From Phoronis australis (Eukaryota > Phoronida > Phoronidae), in assembly GCA_002633005.1 (NCBI GenBank), contig NMRA01000448.1, positions 124,001 through 188,000 on the forward strand: a stretch of 64,000 nt of DNA. Direction: 5' to 3'. The position numbers and the translations under genes were made by a program. The notes under the pieces are model-generated. The model was not told the DNA's origin, made no database searches, and was given only the letters and a program-made list of their open reading frames with translations. Shown here piece by piece: positions 1 through 13,025 of the stretch; positions within the stretch are counted from its first letter, which is position 1, and each line of letters begins with the position of its first letter.

Positions 1-470
1 TACTTATTAAAATCTCTTGGTCTATTTACACCGACCTCTTGTCTATTTACACTGTCACGACGTTTCGGTCGGTTTATTCTCCGGCCACCGTCAAGTGTTC
101 CCGCGTTCTTAGAAGAACGAGCACGGATATGTGGTACACTCATGGTGTGATTTTTTGTCCGAGGCAGGACTTGAACCCACGACTTCTGAAACTACAGATA
201 ATTCGAGTCCAGCGCCTTAATCACTACACCACGGTGTCATCCATTTTTTTCCACTCGAATTACCTGTAGTTTTAGAAGTCGTGGGTTCAAATCCTGCCTA
301 GGAAAAAAATCACACCATGAGTGTACCACATATCCGTGCAAGTTCTTCTAAGAACGCGGGAACACCTGACGATGGCCGGAGAATAGACCGATCGAAACGT
401 CTTGACAATGTAAACAGAAAAGAGGTCGGTGTAAAAAGACCAAGATATTTTAATAAAAGGTGTAACACGC
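1..470. repeat. Head-to-head pair of tRNA-derived SINEs forming a large inverted repeat
   Basis: The left arm (1 to about 237) and right arm (about 255 to 465) are reverse complements with modest divergence; both outer ends carry a motif reading TTTACACCGACCTC toward the centre. Read on the minus strand from about 236, the left arm starts with a tRNA-like head: an A-box-like GTGTAGTGATTAAGG and a B box GGGTTCAAGTCC, followed by an unrelated body. The right arm is the same element on the plus strand but lacks its first part, including the A box. There is no matching 5' acceptor strand, so this is a SINE pair and not a tRNA gene. The family name is unknown to me. Confidence 0.7.
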
Positions 471-1721
471 CACCACCTCAAAGCGGTTTTTAGAAAGTCA
501 TTATGCTATTCTACTACTTCAGCTGCTTATTTGGTGAAGTTTGTACTTCGAGTGATACTAATGTGAAATCGTGACGTCTCCACAGGTAAAGGAGAATTTT
601 TCGAACTTGAAATAATAATAACAATGGCAATGACAATGACAATGATTTTACGCTGAAATGTATCATGGTTTACGTTGACTATAAGTGTCTAATCCGTTGT
701 TGCAGATTCAGAGAACACAATTGAGTTCAAACTCAAAATTTCGAATTCGAGTTTAAAAGAGATGATTTCTGAAATATCACACGACAGATTTTAAAGTGCT
801 CCATGAAGCCGTCTTCCATTAACTTCTGATTTGATCCTACTAATGAAATCGGTCTCAAAATGACCGGCCTCATTAAAAATGGCAATATCTCGCGAAGACT
901 TGCGTGGTCTTGCGTCTTCGCGAAATTCTTCAGTCTACCGAATGCAGCCCTGATTCCGGGCTCATAAAATGTTTTTCGACCATTAAACTGATCATACCCC
1001 TTTATACAGTCTCGATGCATTCCATATCTTGCTTGTAGATTGCAGTCCGAATTTTTCGTGCAATTTCACGATGACTCTAAATCCCATGACTCTAAATCGC
1101 ATGACTCTAAATCGCATGACAAGACGTCGGCTTTTGGCATGCAACTCACTTGAAATAGCCATGAAAGTTTCCCCCATGCCAAATGACGTCGTATGGATGT
1201 CGCAAGCTATTGTTTAACTTGCCAGATCCATGCGACGGCCTAAGGGCGTCGCATGGTTATAGCCTATGGGGTACTACCATTGTTTTCATTTGTTTCGTTT
1301 TGTTGGCTCTCGGATGCAGGTCGCGCGGATATCGTATCTTGGGCACACATCAGCCGGTTACTGATAAATGTTAACCATAATCTTTATCATAAGAAAGAAA
1401 AACAAAGTGAACAATGGATACGCCTATCTATCGGTCTCTATGCGACGAGGATGCGACCGAGTTTCACACAGTGTATCTTAACATGTATAGCTGTTATTGC
1501 TTCATTTCCTGAGACCATATTAACACCAAGCCGTCGACTGGTACGTAGAAGTCATAAAATTTTAGTGAACGTGTTGATTGCGTTTTATTTTAGTTTCCTT
1601 GGGATGTAAAAGTTGTTCATCCGTAATAATTCACGGGTCAAGAGAAGTCCCAACCCTCTCACTGATATGTTAACTGGCTAATCAGTATGTAAATGATAAC
1701 GATAATATCAATTCAACTTAC
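471..1721. other. Left-edge non-coding stretch (intron or downstream of the 1722-2349 exon)
   Basis: No coding exon is recognisable here. It contains a short AAT/GACAAT-rich run near 611-645 and the 15-bp tandem repeat listed separately. Because the exon at 1722-2349 ends in a splice donor reading leftward, part or all of this stretch is likely an intron of that gene. Short open frames present lack plausible splice sites or known motifs. Confidence 0.5.
1071..1120. repeat. 15-bp tandem repeat, 3.3 units
   Basis: The unit ATGACTCTAAATCSC occurs at 1071-1085, 1086-1100 and 1101-1115, with a partial unit to 1120. Only one base varies between units. Confidence 0.85.
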
Positions 1722-2349
1722 CTTCTACAACTGATTTTCGTGATTTCTCGCTGTCCGATTCACTGGCGCTTTTGAACGTAACATGCGCCTCCTTTTGACG
1801 GCTAAGCAAATGAGTCTTTTTATGTGGCTCTGATGGCACCGCAAGACTCGGAGCAAGATTGTTCCGAATTTCTTCTATTTCCTCGTAAGTGGAATCGGGC
1901 AGTATTTGTTGCGGAGAGTACTTCTCTCTACTACCTGTTGATGTATTGCTTGTGGCCTCGAAGCGTTCATACTCACGCATCAGTTTTGAGAAACTTTTCT
2001 CATAATACGGAGTACTGGAACTTATTGGCCGCTGCAAAACTTGACATATACATAATGATTGACCACAAATGACGCATATGTTGCTTTCGCCATTAAGTGT
2101 GAATTCTGAATCTGTCTCCCATATGCTTTCGCATATTGTGGACGTAACACATGTAGATACGTCATCATCAGTGTCCATGTAGTAGCTTCCACCAGTGCTG
2201 ACGGAAACGCCCGAAAAGGACCGATTGCTCGAAGCGTGGTGACGTCTCTCGCGCTTTTCGTTGCCATAATAATGCGATTTCGTGTGGTCCAACTCGTCGA
2301 TTATTGACTGACACTGAGCATTTATGCTGTGTAAATTTCTGCTACTCAT
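1722..2349 (-). CDS. First coding exon of an unrecognised Ser-rich protein (partial gene)
   Basis: A 628-nt open exon encodes 209 complete codons starting MSSRNLHSIN. It ends in a clear donor, AAG|GTAAGTT (intron from 1721 downward), so the rest of the gene lies at lower coordinates or off the window. An in-frame TGA lies a few codons upstream of the ATG, supporting this start. An acceptor (TTTTGTTTTAG) at about 2390 suggests the exon begins at 2389 with a short 5' UTR containing a 10-codon upstream reading frame. The protein is rich in Ser, Thr and acidic residues, with a basic patch near residues 31-38 and a compact cysteine group C92-x2-C95-x4-C100-x-C102. I do not recognise the family. 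Length, ATG context and splice signals make it likely real. Confidence 0.6.
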
Positions 2350-4714
2350 TATTGTCAGCCGTTGTAATCATTGGAAGTGTGCGCCATGCCTAAAACAAAA
2401 AGAGTACAACTGAGTAGACCGACACACGAGTCTAGTGTCATACATCTAAAAGAACTACTCTTTACATGGGTAAAATTAATTACATTGAATTTGCACTTTT
2501 AGGTTGATTAACTCCAGTAAAGTTTGAGTTGTTGACGGTTTCGATGTTTGTGTTAGTAAAGGAAATCAAGTCCTATCATGTTAAGGACTTTTGAAAGACC
2601 GATTTAATGAGTTTAAGTGGCTTAGTTCACTTTTGGCATCTAATTTCTGAGGAAATGCAGTTTTAATTGATCAGCAGTTCTGTATGTGATCAAATAGTCA
2701 ATTTAGTATTTCACACAAATTTTTAATTACCTTTGGTACAGTGTTTGCGCTCTCACGCTCCAGTGACCAGTGGCATGAAACAGACACAAATAGTAGCTCA
2801 ATGACTACGTTCCTCAATTTTTCACCGCATTCGTGAACTTGTGAAAACCCTAATTGAACTTTCTATGTCTTCATTTCTAAGTCAATTTTTAGTTTAGATG
2901 CAAGTGGAGAGCTGAGTTCTCAATATTTTTCTAAATAGTGCACTGTCCCTAATTAAAAGACTGTTTCCCTATTTATTTTCGTTGAACAGTGACAGTTTTC
3001 AATTGTACTATCATATAATGTCATTAGTAAAAGGAGACCTCATCATAAATACCAAGTTATAGGAAAACATGACATTTGTCAGTAAACAAATTCACAAATG
3101 CACAAAAGATTAGTAACAGAACTAGAAGTCGAGTCTCTATTTGAGATTGCTTCATGCAACCAGTCACAGCACGCTCATTTAGTGTTTTAAAAATAATCAT
3201 TACTGATTTGGATGTAATTATAATTAGGATGCTTACTTTACAGAAATGTCAAACACTTCTCATTTAAGTCTTTTTTCGAGAAAAGCTAATTTCAAATGAG
3301 AAGGTGTTGTCTAGTAGGCTTACTGTACAACTTGCATTTGAAATTATTTGTCCTTAGAAACTTTAGTTCACCCACTAGACAAGGGACCTCGTTTATTTTA
3401 TCAGTTAGAGAGTTTAACAGTTACGTAACCAGTGCTCGATTTGGCAACCTGCAAGTCGCCAATGCGGTCACCTCGGAGAAACCTCAAATAGCCACTAAGT
3501 CGTCACAGCGAGTATCAAAGTCAAACAATAATTTCACCGAAATTCGTATCATAATTTGTTAGAATTAATAACATTTTCCTTTGGTGTAATAACCTTTGAT
3601 TCACAAGTGTATTTGTCACCCTCAGCAGTCAGTACAGTACCCTCTGACCAAAGATACTATATCTATACCTGTATCTATAAAATCTTTGCTCTGACGCAGC
3701 ACCACCTATACTGAAAGTGGCCCTGTGGAACGACACACAGAATTCCGTGTGTGGACATTGATGCGCATGCCTAGGTCAGAAAATACCGATCACATCACCA
3801 CCACTTGCACACGCTTTTATGCACTGTACTAGTTTGGGCTTAAGCCACCGGATCGGGGGTTCCTAGATTTTGTCCACTTTGATCACTACCATTTTAGTAA
3901 ATTGCAACTATTCAAGCTCAAAGGTGGTCGCGCGCGCCATATTAGGGGGCACACTACAGTTATTACAGGCTTTTGGCTGCCGATGCACACCGAAGTAGAG
4001 ATGGTCCCTTTCCTAAAGTTCTAATCGAGAGTCTGAAAAACAAAGGGTTTTGTAGCATTCCCAACCACAAGCACTACTCATGATAACTGAAACTTAATTA
4101 CGCTACAGACTTTTAATCGATTCATTCACATCATAAAAAAGTCCAGGCACCCAAAAATATTAAAAAAAACAAATTTGACAGTTTTCTCCCCAAAATTACC
4201 ACTTCCCTGCAAGTGCTAGGAAAGATCCGACTACAGATTCAGAATGCTCGTACTCTCTAGATTCTAAAAATGGGGTCATAGTATGGCCCTTATTAGCTAC
4301 TTTTTGGCAATTTTGATCTGTCTGACAGCTGCCTGAGATCGCACCAGGTTTCTCGGACAGCAGGCGACAGGGGTGAAAGCAAATGACAGCCACCATTTTG
4401 CATCAAAAGTAGGTCACGGCTAAAAAACTTAGCTCTTCTCATTCAAAAACACAAGTAAATCAGTTTCATGGCATTTGTTTTCAACAAATTCCTCGAACCA
4501 CCCGCCAAACCTGATATACGCTCTGTACATAAATTCTAGGGACTAGACTAGAAAATACCCTGTGGCTACAGGCTAACTGTACAGTGCTACCTTACGTATA
4601 ACAGTAAACAGAAAGGGGGTTCCTCATATTTCAACCAATGGGAATGACTGAATATTATGACGTCGGTTTCAATACTTTAACTAATGAGAATCCGTATTAA
4701 ACAACAACCTAAAC

Positions 4715-4733
4715 GTGCTACCTTTCGTAGCAC
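4715..4733. repeat. Short hairpin, copy 1 of a repeated stem-loop
   Basis: GTGCTA, loop CCTTTCG, TAGCAC. The same stem and nearly the same loop recur at 5216-5242, and both are followed by TGTGAAAG. Confidence 0.6.
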
Positions 4734-4765
4734 TGTGAAAGCATTTGGGTCTGGGCCTGAGGAAG

Positions 4766-4798
4766 CGTCCGCTCGACTTCCATTGATTCGAGCGGACG
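4766..4798. repeat. Perfect 11-bp GC-rich hairpin
   Basis: CGTCCGCTCGA (4766-4776) pairs perfectly with TCGAGCGGACG (4788-4798) across an 11-nt loop. It stands out from the AT-rich surroundings. Its function is unknown. Confidence 0.6.
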
Positions 4799-5215
4799 GT
4801 CTTATGTGCATAAATTAGCAAGTCCTTGACCTCAATACACGTGTTTAGCCTGAGGCAAAGATCCTTATCTAATTATCGCGTTGCCTGCCATTGTGTACCG
4901 TAATTTTCACACAAATTTCAATTTGGAAACCACCGTAATCGAATTCTTCATGAAAAATAAAGATTTATTCTTTTTTGAACGGAAAATGTTGACCCAGAAT
5001 TAAACGAAATACCCCGGTGAAAAGTAAACTTGAACAACAGTTTACTGGAAATTCTGGGGATTCTTCAGGAGACTCTTACGTGCATCCTTGTGTTGTGATC
5101 CTGATTCGTAACAGAATAAAATTTAAATTTTATTCGTGTTAATAACGTGTTTATCATCCATTTTAATGTAATAGAATACAATTTTGACAATGATAAGTCA
5201 TGTTTAACACCATTC

Positions 5216-5242
5216 CACAGTGCTACCTTTCATAGCACTGTG
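5216..5242. repeat. Short hairpin, copy 2 of a repeated stem-loop
   Basis: CACAGTGCTA pairs perfectly with TAGCACTGTG across the 7-nt loop CCTTTCA. It is related to the hairpin at 4715-4733, which suggests remnants of a small mobile element. Confidence 0.6.
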
Positions 5243-6756
5243 AAAGAGTGTAACCAAACATGCGCATTACAACAGGAAGTCAACAGAGGGAAGTTGGAAT
5301 TGTTCATTCGACAAAAATCGGGCGTGCGTTCAGTAGACGCTAGGACCTACGCTAGGACCTAGCTAAAACCTAGTCAAAGTCACGTGCTCTCATTAAAAAT
5401 GCACGGCAATGTCTCACGTAATCTCGCGAAGTCTTGCTTTTTAGCGAGGTCCTAACGTTACTGAACGGGAGGCGGGTAAGTTCGGACCATAAAACACGTG
5501 CCTCCATTGTATCCGATCGTCTGCGTTCTGCAGGAGGAAGTAAGTTAGATCATAAATCATAACAATCACAGACATCTTTTTCGCTTCAGCCCAGCTCCCT
5601 CACAAATTCCTGGCCTGCACGCCGTTCAGTACTTTTTCTCCCTAATTGCAGCATATAGAGAAAAAGCAAGATTTCCCTTGCCGCGCGCAACTCAGGTCAC
5701 TGCTTGCTTATGAGCTCAACATGACATGATACCTCAAAACGTTTAGGGATTCTTAGGACCGGTTAGGGTCTGGTCTAACACGATATTTTCTGAACTAATG
5801 TTATGTTGAGACGACTGTAAATCACATGCACATATTCCCTACCTCGTTAGAAAGCCGAGCTGTATAGTCATATCATCATCACACCTTCGACATGTTAGAT
5901 GTTTAACTATTTGGTGATAACACGTCCTTGATTCTATTTAATTTGTTCCACTGTTTCATCTTAATAGCCTGCGTTCCAGTGTTTCTGGTATGATATCGTG
6001 CACTATCTCGTCAGCAGATTGATTTATTAAAATTAAATGTCGGTTATGTGACTTCAGGACAATACAGGCGTCACATTGAACGTAAATCCAACGTAATGTG
6101 CAGCTGGACAAATTTGGTCAGACTTCCGATGTAAGTCCTACGGATTTCAGGTGAAATATTTCAAAACATTAGAATAGTAGTTAATAAACGCAAACTGACT
6201 TCCTGGAAATCATACTGTCACCATAGATCACACTATAGCTTATGCTGCCACTAAAAAGATTTAATATAAAAGTTCAAAAAGCGAAATCTGAACAAAAAGT
6301 TCTTTATACCACTCTCTATTATATTTGCACAGTTCTTGTGACAAACTCAACGCAAAACCGTCTCCGTTGTATTTTTATATTCTCTGTCTTGTTTGCTGAT
6401 CGTAAATCAGACGTATGTATGAATATCATGGCAGTGCTCCCATGTATAGCTTAGAAGATCGTAAAAGATTTCATATCGAAATAGCCCTGGCAGCCGATCT
6501 ATCAACCGTAGACCGGTAATCATTGTTTGGCAACGTGTTTATTACTATCGATGAGAACGAATCTGAAACGTGGGGTCAACTTATCTCCCTGTAATTACCA
6601 TACATAATCCAACAGGAGCAAAATCGTTCACAGCCAGGTGTTTTATGATATGTAGTTTCAATGCACTTGGACAGGAACTCGCCATATCAATGTCAGGACA
6701 ATGCTAAGTGTCGTTGGACTTTTTCATAACACCGTATCTTGAAATATCTTTCAAAA

Positions 6757-7858
6757 CTAAGTGCTTGTTGTGTTGTTTAGTGGCAGCTTTCGTAGACAGA
6801 TTAGATCTTATCAACATTGCTCTGAGCATTCATTGTTGTTTTTTTATAACTTTCGGAGGACTGCCAATCACACAACACTTAGCAATCATATGATCCCCAG
6901 CGTATCGTGCTCTTGTCCGTGTTAAACAGTGAACTGAAACTTAGTTAACTTCTCTTTTTTAGCTTACACTGTTGGAAGTCAGTGTTGTATACACCGAATA
7001 GTTTTTCATCCATTTTTTGTAACTACTGTACTTCAAGGTGATTTGCAGTGCTGTTAAGCAAGTTTGTTGCCATCTTGATCACAATAATACAGTTCTCATT
7101 GCGATCTTAAAAACGAGGCAAAACCAAATGAAAACCATTCGACAAAGTCTCCTGTTTCCGCCAGTCCCATACCCGTTTCGTCAAATGTTAAGATGAGTTC
7201 GGAGACGTTTTCAGAATGAGATTGACTTGGCAATGTGTATAACTTGTTTAAAAGCGTGATTTAGTCATTGCCACTTGGAGTCGTTAATCTTCTTCAGATC
7301 TGAACTTTTTATACACGCTGAAGACTCCAAGACAACCACGAATACAGCGATTTTGAAGCAAACTTTGTACAAATAGCATAAATGTTAAAAATCTTGCAGA
7401 CGAGCCTCATACTAAGTGGGTAAGATGGGAGAGATGAAGGTTAGACATTTCATTGCGTCTGCGAAATATTTAGGGTTATGTTAAAAGATGCGTAACATCA
7501 TCGGATGTAAGGCCTATATAGTAGAGAAGAACGATCGTTGGATACATGCAAATGCTAGTGTGTCCATTGTGAGGTACTGACGTCGAGATGCCAACACCTC
7601 TAAGTCTTTTTAGTCTGTCAGAGGTTAAGGAGCAATCATTTCAATGGTATAATCATGTCTAAGCACATGTTAACAAAAAGAAAATGTCTATATACTTGAA
7701 AGAAATTGGCAAACGTAGGAGCTTCACCAATGAAGAGAATAACTTTATGACTGAGGGTTCTCGTCAGCCCCTATCATTTTGTTCAGCTTGGTACCTTGTA
7801 CATGGCGAGTCCACCACAAACGTTTCCAGACCACCTGCCTTATACTGTCGCTACGGTT
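6757..7858 (+). repeat. Assembly-type duplication 1, left copy
   Basis: Near-identical to 7860-8965, with scattered substitutions and small indels. The left copy ends at the single N at 7859, and the right copy starts just after it. There is no coding content. It includes an inverted repeat CTTGGAGTC (7274-7282) / GACTCCAAG (7323-7331), shared by both copies. Best read as two unmerged overlapping contig ends. Confidence 0.85.
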
Positions 7859-7859
7859 N
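7859..7859. other. Single-N assembly gap inside duplication 1
   Basis: One N separates the two copies of the 1.1-kb repeat. Confidence 0.95.
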
Positions 7860-8965
7860 CTAAGTGCTTGTTGTGTTGTTTAGTGGCAGCTTTCGTAGAC
7901 AGATTAGATCTTATCAACATTGCTCTGAGCATTCATTGTTGTTTTTTTTATAACTTTCGGAGGACTGCCAATCACACAACACTTAGCAATCATATGATCC
8001 CCAGCGTATCGTGCTCTTGTCCGTGTTAAACAGTGAACTGAAACTTAGTTAACTTCTCGTCTTTAGCTTACTCTGTTGGAAGACAGTGTTGTATTCACCG
8101 AATAGTTTTTCATCCATTTTTTGTAACTACTGTACTTCAAGGTGATTTGCAGTGCTGTTAAGCAAGTTTGTTGCCATCTTGGTCACAATAATACAGTTCT
8201 CATTGCGATCTTAAAAACGAGGCAAAACCAAATGAAAACCATTCGACAAAGTCTCCTGTTTCCGCCAGTCCCATACCCGTTTCGTCAAAATGTTAAGATG
8301 AGGACGGAGACGTTTTCAGAATGAGATTGACTTGGCAATGTGTATAACTTGTTTAAAAGCGTGATTTAGTCATTGCCACTTGGAGTCGTTAATCTTCTTC
8401 AGATCTGAACTTTTTATACCCACTGAAGACTCCAAGACAACCACGAATACAGCGATTTTGAAGCAAACTTTGTACAAATAGCATAAATGTTAAAAATCTT
8501 GCAGACGAGCCACATACTAAGTGCGTGAGAAGGGAAAGATGAAAGTTAGACATTTCATTGCGTCTGCGAAATATTCAGGGTTATGTTAAAAGATGCGTAA
8601 CATCATCGGATGTAAGGCCTATATAGTAGAGAAGAACGATCGTTGGATACATGCAAATGCTAGTGTGTCCTTTGTGAGGTACTGACGTCGAGATGGCAAC
8701 ACCTCTAACAGTCTTTTTAGTCTGTCAGAGGTTAAGGAGCAATCATTTCAATGGTATAATCATGTCTAAGCACATGTTAACAAAAAGAAAATGTCTATAT
8801 ACTTGAAAGAAGTTGGCAAACGTAGGAGCTTCACCAATGAAGAGAATAACTTTATGACTGAGGGTTCTCGTCAGCCCCTATCATTTTGTTCAGCTTGGTA
8901 CCTTGTACATGGCGAGTCCACCACAAACGTTTCCAGACCACCTGCCTTATACTGTCGCTACGGTT
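7860..8965 (+). repeat. Assembly-type duplication 1, right copy
   Basis: Starts CTAAGTGCTTG, matching 6757 onward, and ends at CTACGGTT, matching the bases just left of the N. It carries no gene. Confidence 0.85.
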
Positions 8966-11900
8966 TTAAATTTCAATGAATTATGCATATAGACCATCGG
9001 TATAAAATGTACCTTAATAATTACAAAAATCCTTATTCAGGCTCTGTTATTGGTTTTATATTGTAGCGCTTACGTAAGATTTCTTTGGCTTCTGATTTTT
9101 GAAAATATTAAAATTAATGTACAGCGCATCGTGTGGAGAAAAACAAAAAGAAATTTAGGCAACACCTTTTGTACACTAGCCGTGAGACTAAAATATTGCT
9201 TTCCACAACTGCCTAAGGTTACTTTATAAATTCGATGCGGTTGTTTACAATAGTAATGCCTGTGAAGTGCACAAAACGATGAATATGACACTGACCAACA
9301 GTGAGAGATACGAATTTAAAAGTGTTCGACACAGTTTTGCTAAAAAGCAGTAAAACAGTGGTAGTTTTTGGACAACAACCAAAGCTCTTTGAGTATCACA
9401 TGTCATTTCAAGTATCAGATTATTGAGGCGTTTAGTTATAGCGCCCCGCGATATCAAATCTCAGAATGACATCATACTAAACTCGAAAGTAGATATTAGG
9501 TGTGTCTTGGTGTGAAGAAACTTCTTGTATTAAATTATTTATGTCAACTAAACTTTTCATAATTCCAACAACAGAACATAACTTCCACGTAATGAAATAC
9601 AGCGATCTAATCTTGAACTTGATTTTGGGGCGCTTTTGAGAAGGTTAAATCCCGCATTCTTAAAATAACTCGAAAACGTTTGTTCTCTCCTTACCAAGAC
9701 AACACGATGAGCGTCAAAATGAAACATGAAAGAAAAAAGCAACAGGTGTAACTTTTTGTTTAGAAGCCGAAACGCTAACATTTGAGGAAATGAAAATAAA
9801 AAAAATGTTCAGAAAATCAGTGACCGGGAAATGTACCTAAATCCGTTAAAACATAACACGAAATGAATCCGTTTTCAAAAAAGATTTTAATCAGCGGTTT
9901 ATATTTTTGCCGTAGGAGTATTTGCTTAGGCGGCTGTAACTGAATAACTAATTTGGTGATTCCTACATCTTTTACAAATTTATGTTAGGCAAAAACTAAA
10001 ATGCAAAATATTAAAATTTTAAAAAATTTCAACGATAAATCAAAACTGTGTCGAACCCCCTTAAAAGATGTCGTATTGCGCATTCGAAGTTCTTGAGATT
10101 TGAAGGGTATTGCAAACTTATTAGGTCGACACTTACCTTCTTCACTAAGGGTCAGTTCTTCAAACATATTTTAAACGTTAAAGATTGATAATTTGTAGAA
10201 CCCTGTATTTTTCGAGTCGTGGACAAATACAGAAACGTGTTATGAAAACGACGTGAGAACGTCTGTGGTCAGGTGACCGTGGTCTTTTAATAGACGCAAA
10301 AAACTTAGAAGTTCAGTTTCCTTTTTTGAATTGACTAAATAAAGGACCTGTATTAACTATCGAGGCTTCCTAAGGTTGCGAAGTCAACCCTCAAATGAGG
10401 AAACCTACGAACTCCACATTGAATGTTTCCAATTGAAATACATTCGTAATTAAACCAAGATGTTTGTTTTCTCTCCCTCAGATGGGCCTCGTGAAATGCA
10501 AAAATTAAAACTGCAAGCCCATGAGACTGTTGCCCTGCACTTACATCTAACTGTGTTGGCTTGCATAGTGCATCAAATTTCAAGCAATCATGGTTCTACA
10601 TACCCAAATTATGGAACATCCACTAAGCGAGTGACGTAACCAACACCTGGTCTAATCTATTCAGTAGGTAGGTAAAACAGGTATGCGGCGATCACGTACA
10701 TGTCGTTGCAAGACCAAATAAGATAACTGTTTCGATTATCTTGCCACTTAAAACATGTAGTTTACACTGGTCTCGTGTTTGAAAGTTAACCCCCTTAGAT
10801 ACAAAGCTAATATGTTGTAATATCTATATCCTCTACTCACGAGCGGCGGCTTTATAGTTAAGCAGCTTGACGTACAACCTGACGTTGAAAAAACAGCAGC
10901 TCCTTTGCCTATAACATGATACGCACTCGGCCACCTTACGATAACAGTTTCAGTGTTGAGACAATAATAGGGTTGTATTTTTAATACAATCGCTCGGTGT
11001 TGAGTTTCTTTCAGTCGTTTTGTTTACGCTCAGAATGAAGAAACAAAGGGGAAATGTGGCGATGGCGAAACAGTCAATCCTTTTACGCGCCCATTCAGAA
11101 ATCTACGTATAGTTGGCCGTGAGAAATTCTCTTCTTTTATCAATTAAAATTTCGTCAAGTAGTGAGGAAAATGTTTTCGAACAGTTCCCCTTGCGGTAAA
11201 AATAAGAACATTGTAGCTGCCTGGAATCAGGCAAAGTTGAAGACGTTCATTCTTCACATGATTTTTGTTTGACCTGGCGGTATCCGTTACGCGTTGCGTA
11301 ACTTCTTGAAATGGATGAGGGGGGCTCCAACTATGATAAATAAACGGTATAATTCATCGTCAGAAATGACCGAAAGAATAAATATAACCGTCTTCGTTGT
11401 GATATGGCATTAAGCACATTGCACAATACATGCAAAGGCATAGTAGTACAAGTTCAGCTTTTAAATCGTCAGAAATAAGATACAAGCACCTTAAACTCAT
11501 TATTATCGGCCACAATATCGCTACAACTCCAACTGCCGCAGTCCGATCCTTTGCAAGCACAGCTGAACGCCAAGCGGCAATTATCCCTAGGTAGCCGAGT
11601 GTTTTATCGATTTACCTGATGAGGTCTGGATTCGATTCGAATGGCTGGAAGTTAACGCTGGGAATCAGTGATTTCCAATGAAATCGCAAGACCACTACCG
11701 ATCTTGCTTTTTAACAGCTTTAGGGAAAGTAATAACTTAAGGGGTCGCCAATGTTGTTTCTATCGGTAGTTTCGAAATTTTAAAGCTACATTTCGCCCTG
11801 TTTAACTGGCTAAAAAACGAAAATCAAATTAGACCCTTCACTCTCATAGACTCGGTCTCATAATATTGTTTACCAAGGTAGGATTCTATTTCCGTTACCA

Positions 11901-12845
11901 ACAAGAACATCGAAACCATCAACAACTCAAGAGCTGGTCAGCCCAAAAATTCGAAATTTGGCGCATGCGCGCATTGTCTGTGATTTGAGTTGTCGGCTTA
12001 TTCGGCAACAATTCAAGAAAGGATAGAGTGGAAATAAGTTTAAACCCCGAAGAGCTTAAGTCAACAATTCAACATTGACAGCTAAACAGGTAGAAACGGA
12101 GCTTTGAAAAACGTTATCTTTAGGAAAACCCCGCTGTTCCGCATAGAGAGTACTTCTCCACTCTTTATCGATGGTCGTCATCGACACTTTATAACATTCT
12201 AGAATCGTTCCGCCCCTCTATCCAACATAGATGTTGTATGATTAAGGACGATCGGTAACGAAGTTATACCCAGTGGGTTGCTGTTGTCGTTGCCTTTAAT
12301 AAGTAAAAATTGTGATGCACTAAGCCAGTGGCATCATCAACAGACAGAAATGTAAAAATAGATGTATTATTATTATTTATGCTGAAAATAAGTAATCTTA
12401 CTCAGAATGACAAAAGACACGGAAAAATAAAAGGATTTACGATGGAAAATGCATTTTGGGATTAATATTGGATTGTGGGTATAGACTTCCTGAAATTATT
12501 AACTTTGACAACAAAATTCCTTGTATTTTAATTGATTACAAATCACTAATTCTCAACGTTGTCTGCCAAACATTGGCTGAAACCAGTGCCAGTGATTTCA
12601 CCGTACGCGTACAATACATTGTCGGTTATCGAGTGGGATTTAGCACCGCCAGCAAAGCGTTATGCTGTGACCGCGAGGGTTCCAGGCTCGATTAGGCGCT
12701 GAAGCTGATTTTAGAAAATCACTTTCCTCGCCGATAATGAACCCCAGCATTGTGCTCATGATGCCATATCCGTTAAATACAGCTCAGCTGCCGTTGAATA
12801 AAAATTCAATTGCATAATTCGTGTGTTACCCTCGTCAGATGAAGA

Positions 12846-13025
12846 GTTATTATTATTGTTGTCATTATTGTTGCTATAATAATAATAATAATGATAGTGA
12901 TAATGATTGTAATAATAACAATAATAATTTTCATTATTATTATTGTTATTAGTGTCAGTATCAGTATCAGCATCTCTATTGGTATAATCATTGTTGTCAT
13001 TATTACCATCATCATTATTATTATT
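12846..13025. repeat. ATT/AAT/ATG-type microsatellite cluster
   Basis: About 180 bp dominated by ATT, GTT and AAT triplets with imperfect ATG and CAG interruptions. It creates spurious long open frames rich in Asn/Tyr on one strand and Ile on the other. Confidence 0.85.

Larger units (their letters stand above)
2390..6756. other. Intergenic stretch without recognisable genes
   Basis: No exon with splice borders or a known protein motif was found on either strand. The stretch holds three small perfect hairpins, listed separately. The part just above 2390 is likely promoter or first intron of the minus-strand gene at 1722-2349. Confidence 0.5.

Noticed and set aside
190-300. Possible tRNA gene
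   Set aside because: A and B boxes are present, but no 5' acceptor strand pairs with the 3' side and the element continues into a SINE body.
12615-12700. tRNA-like fold with GTTCCAGGCTCGA
   Set aside because: The B box departs from consensus and no cloverleaf could be drawn by eye.
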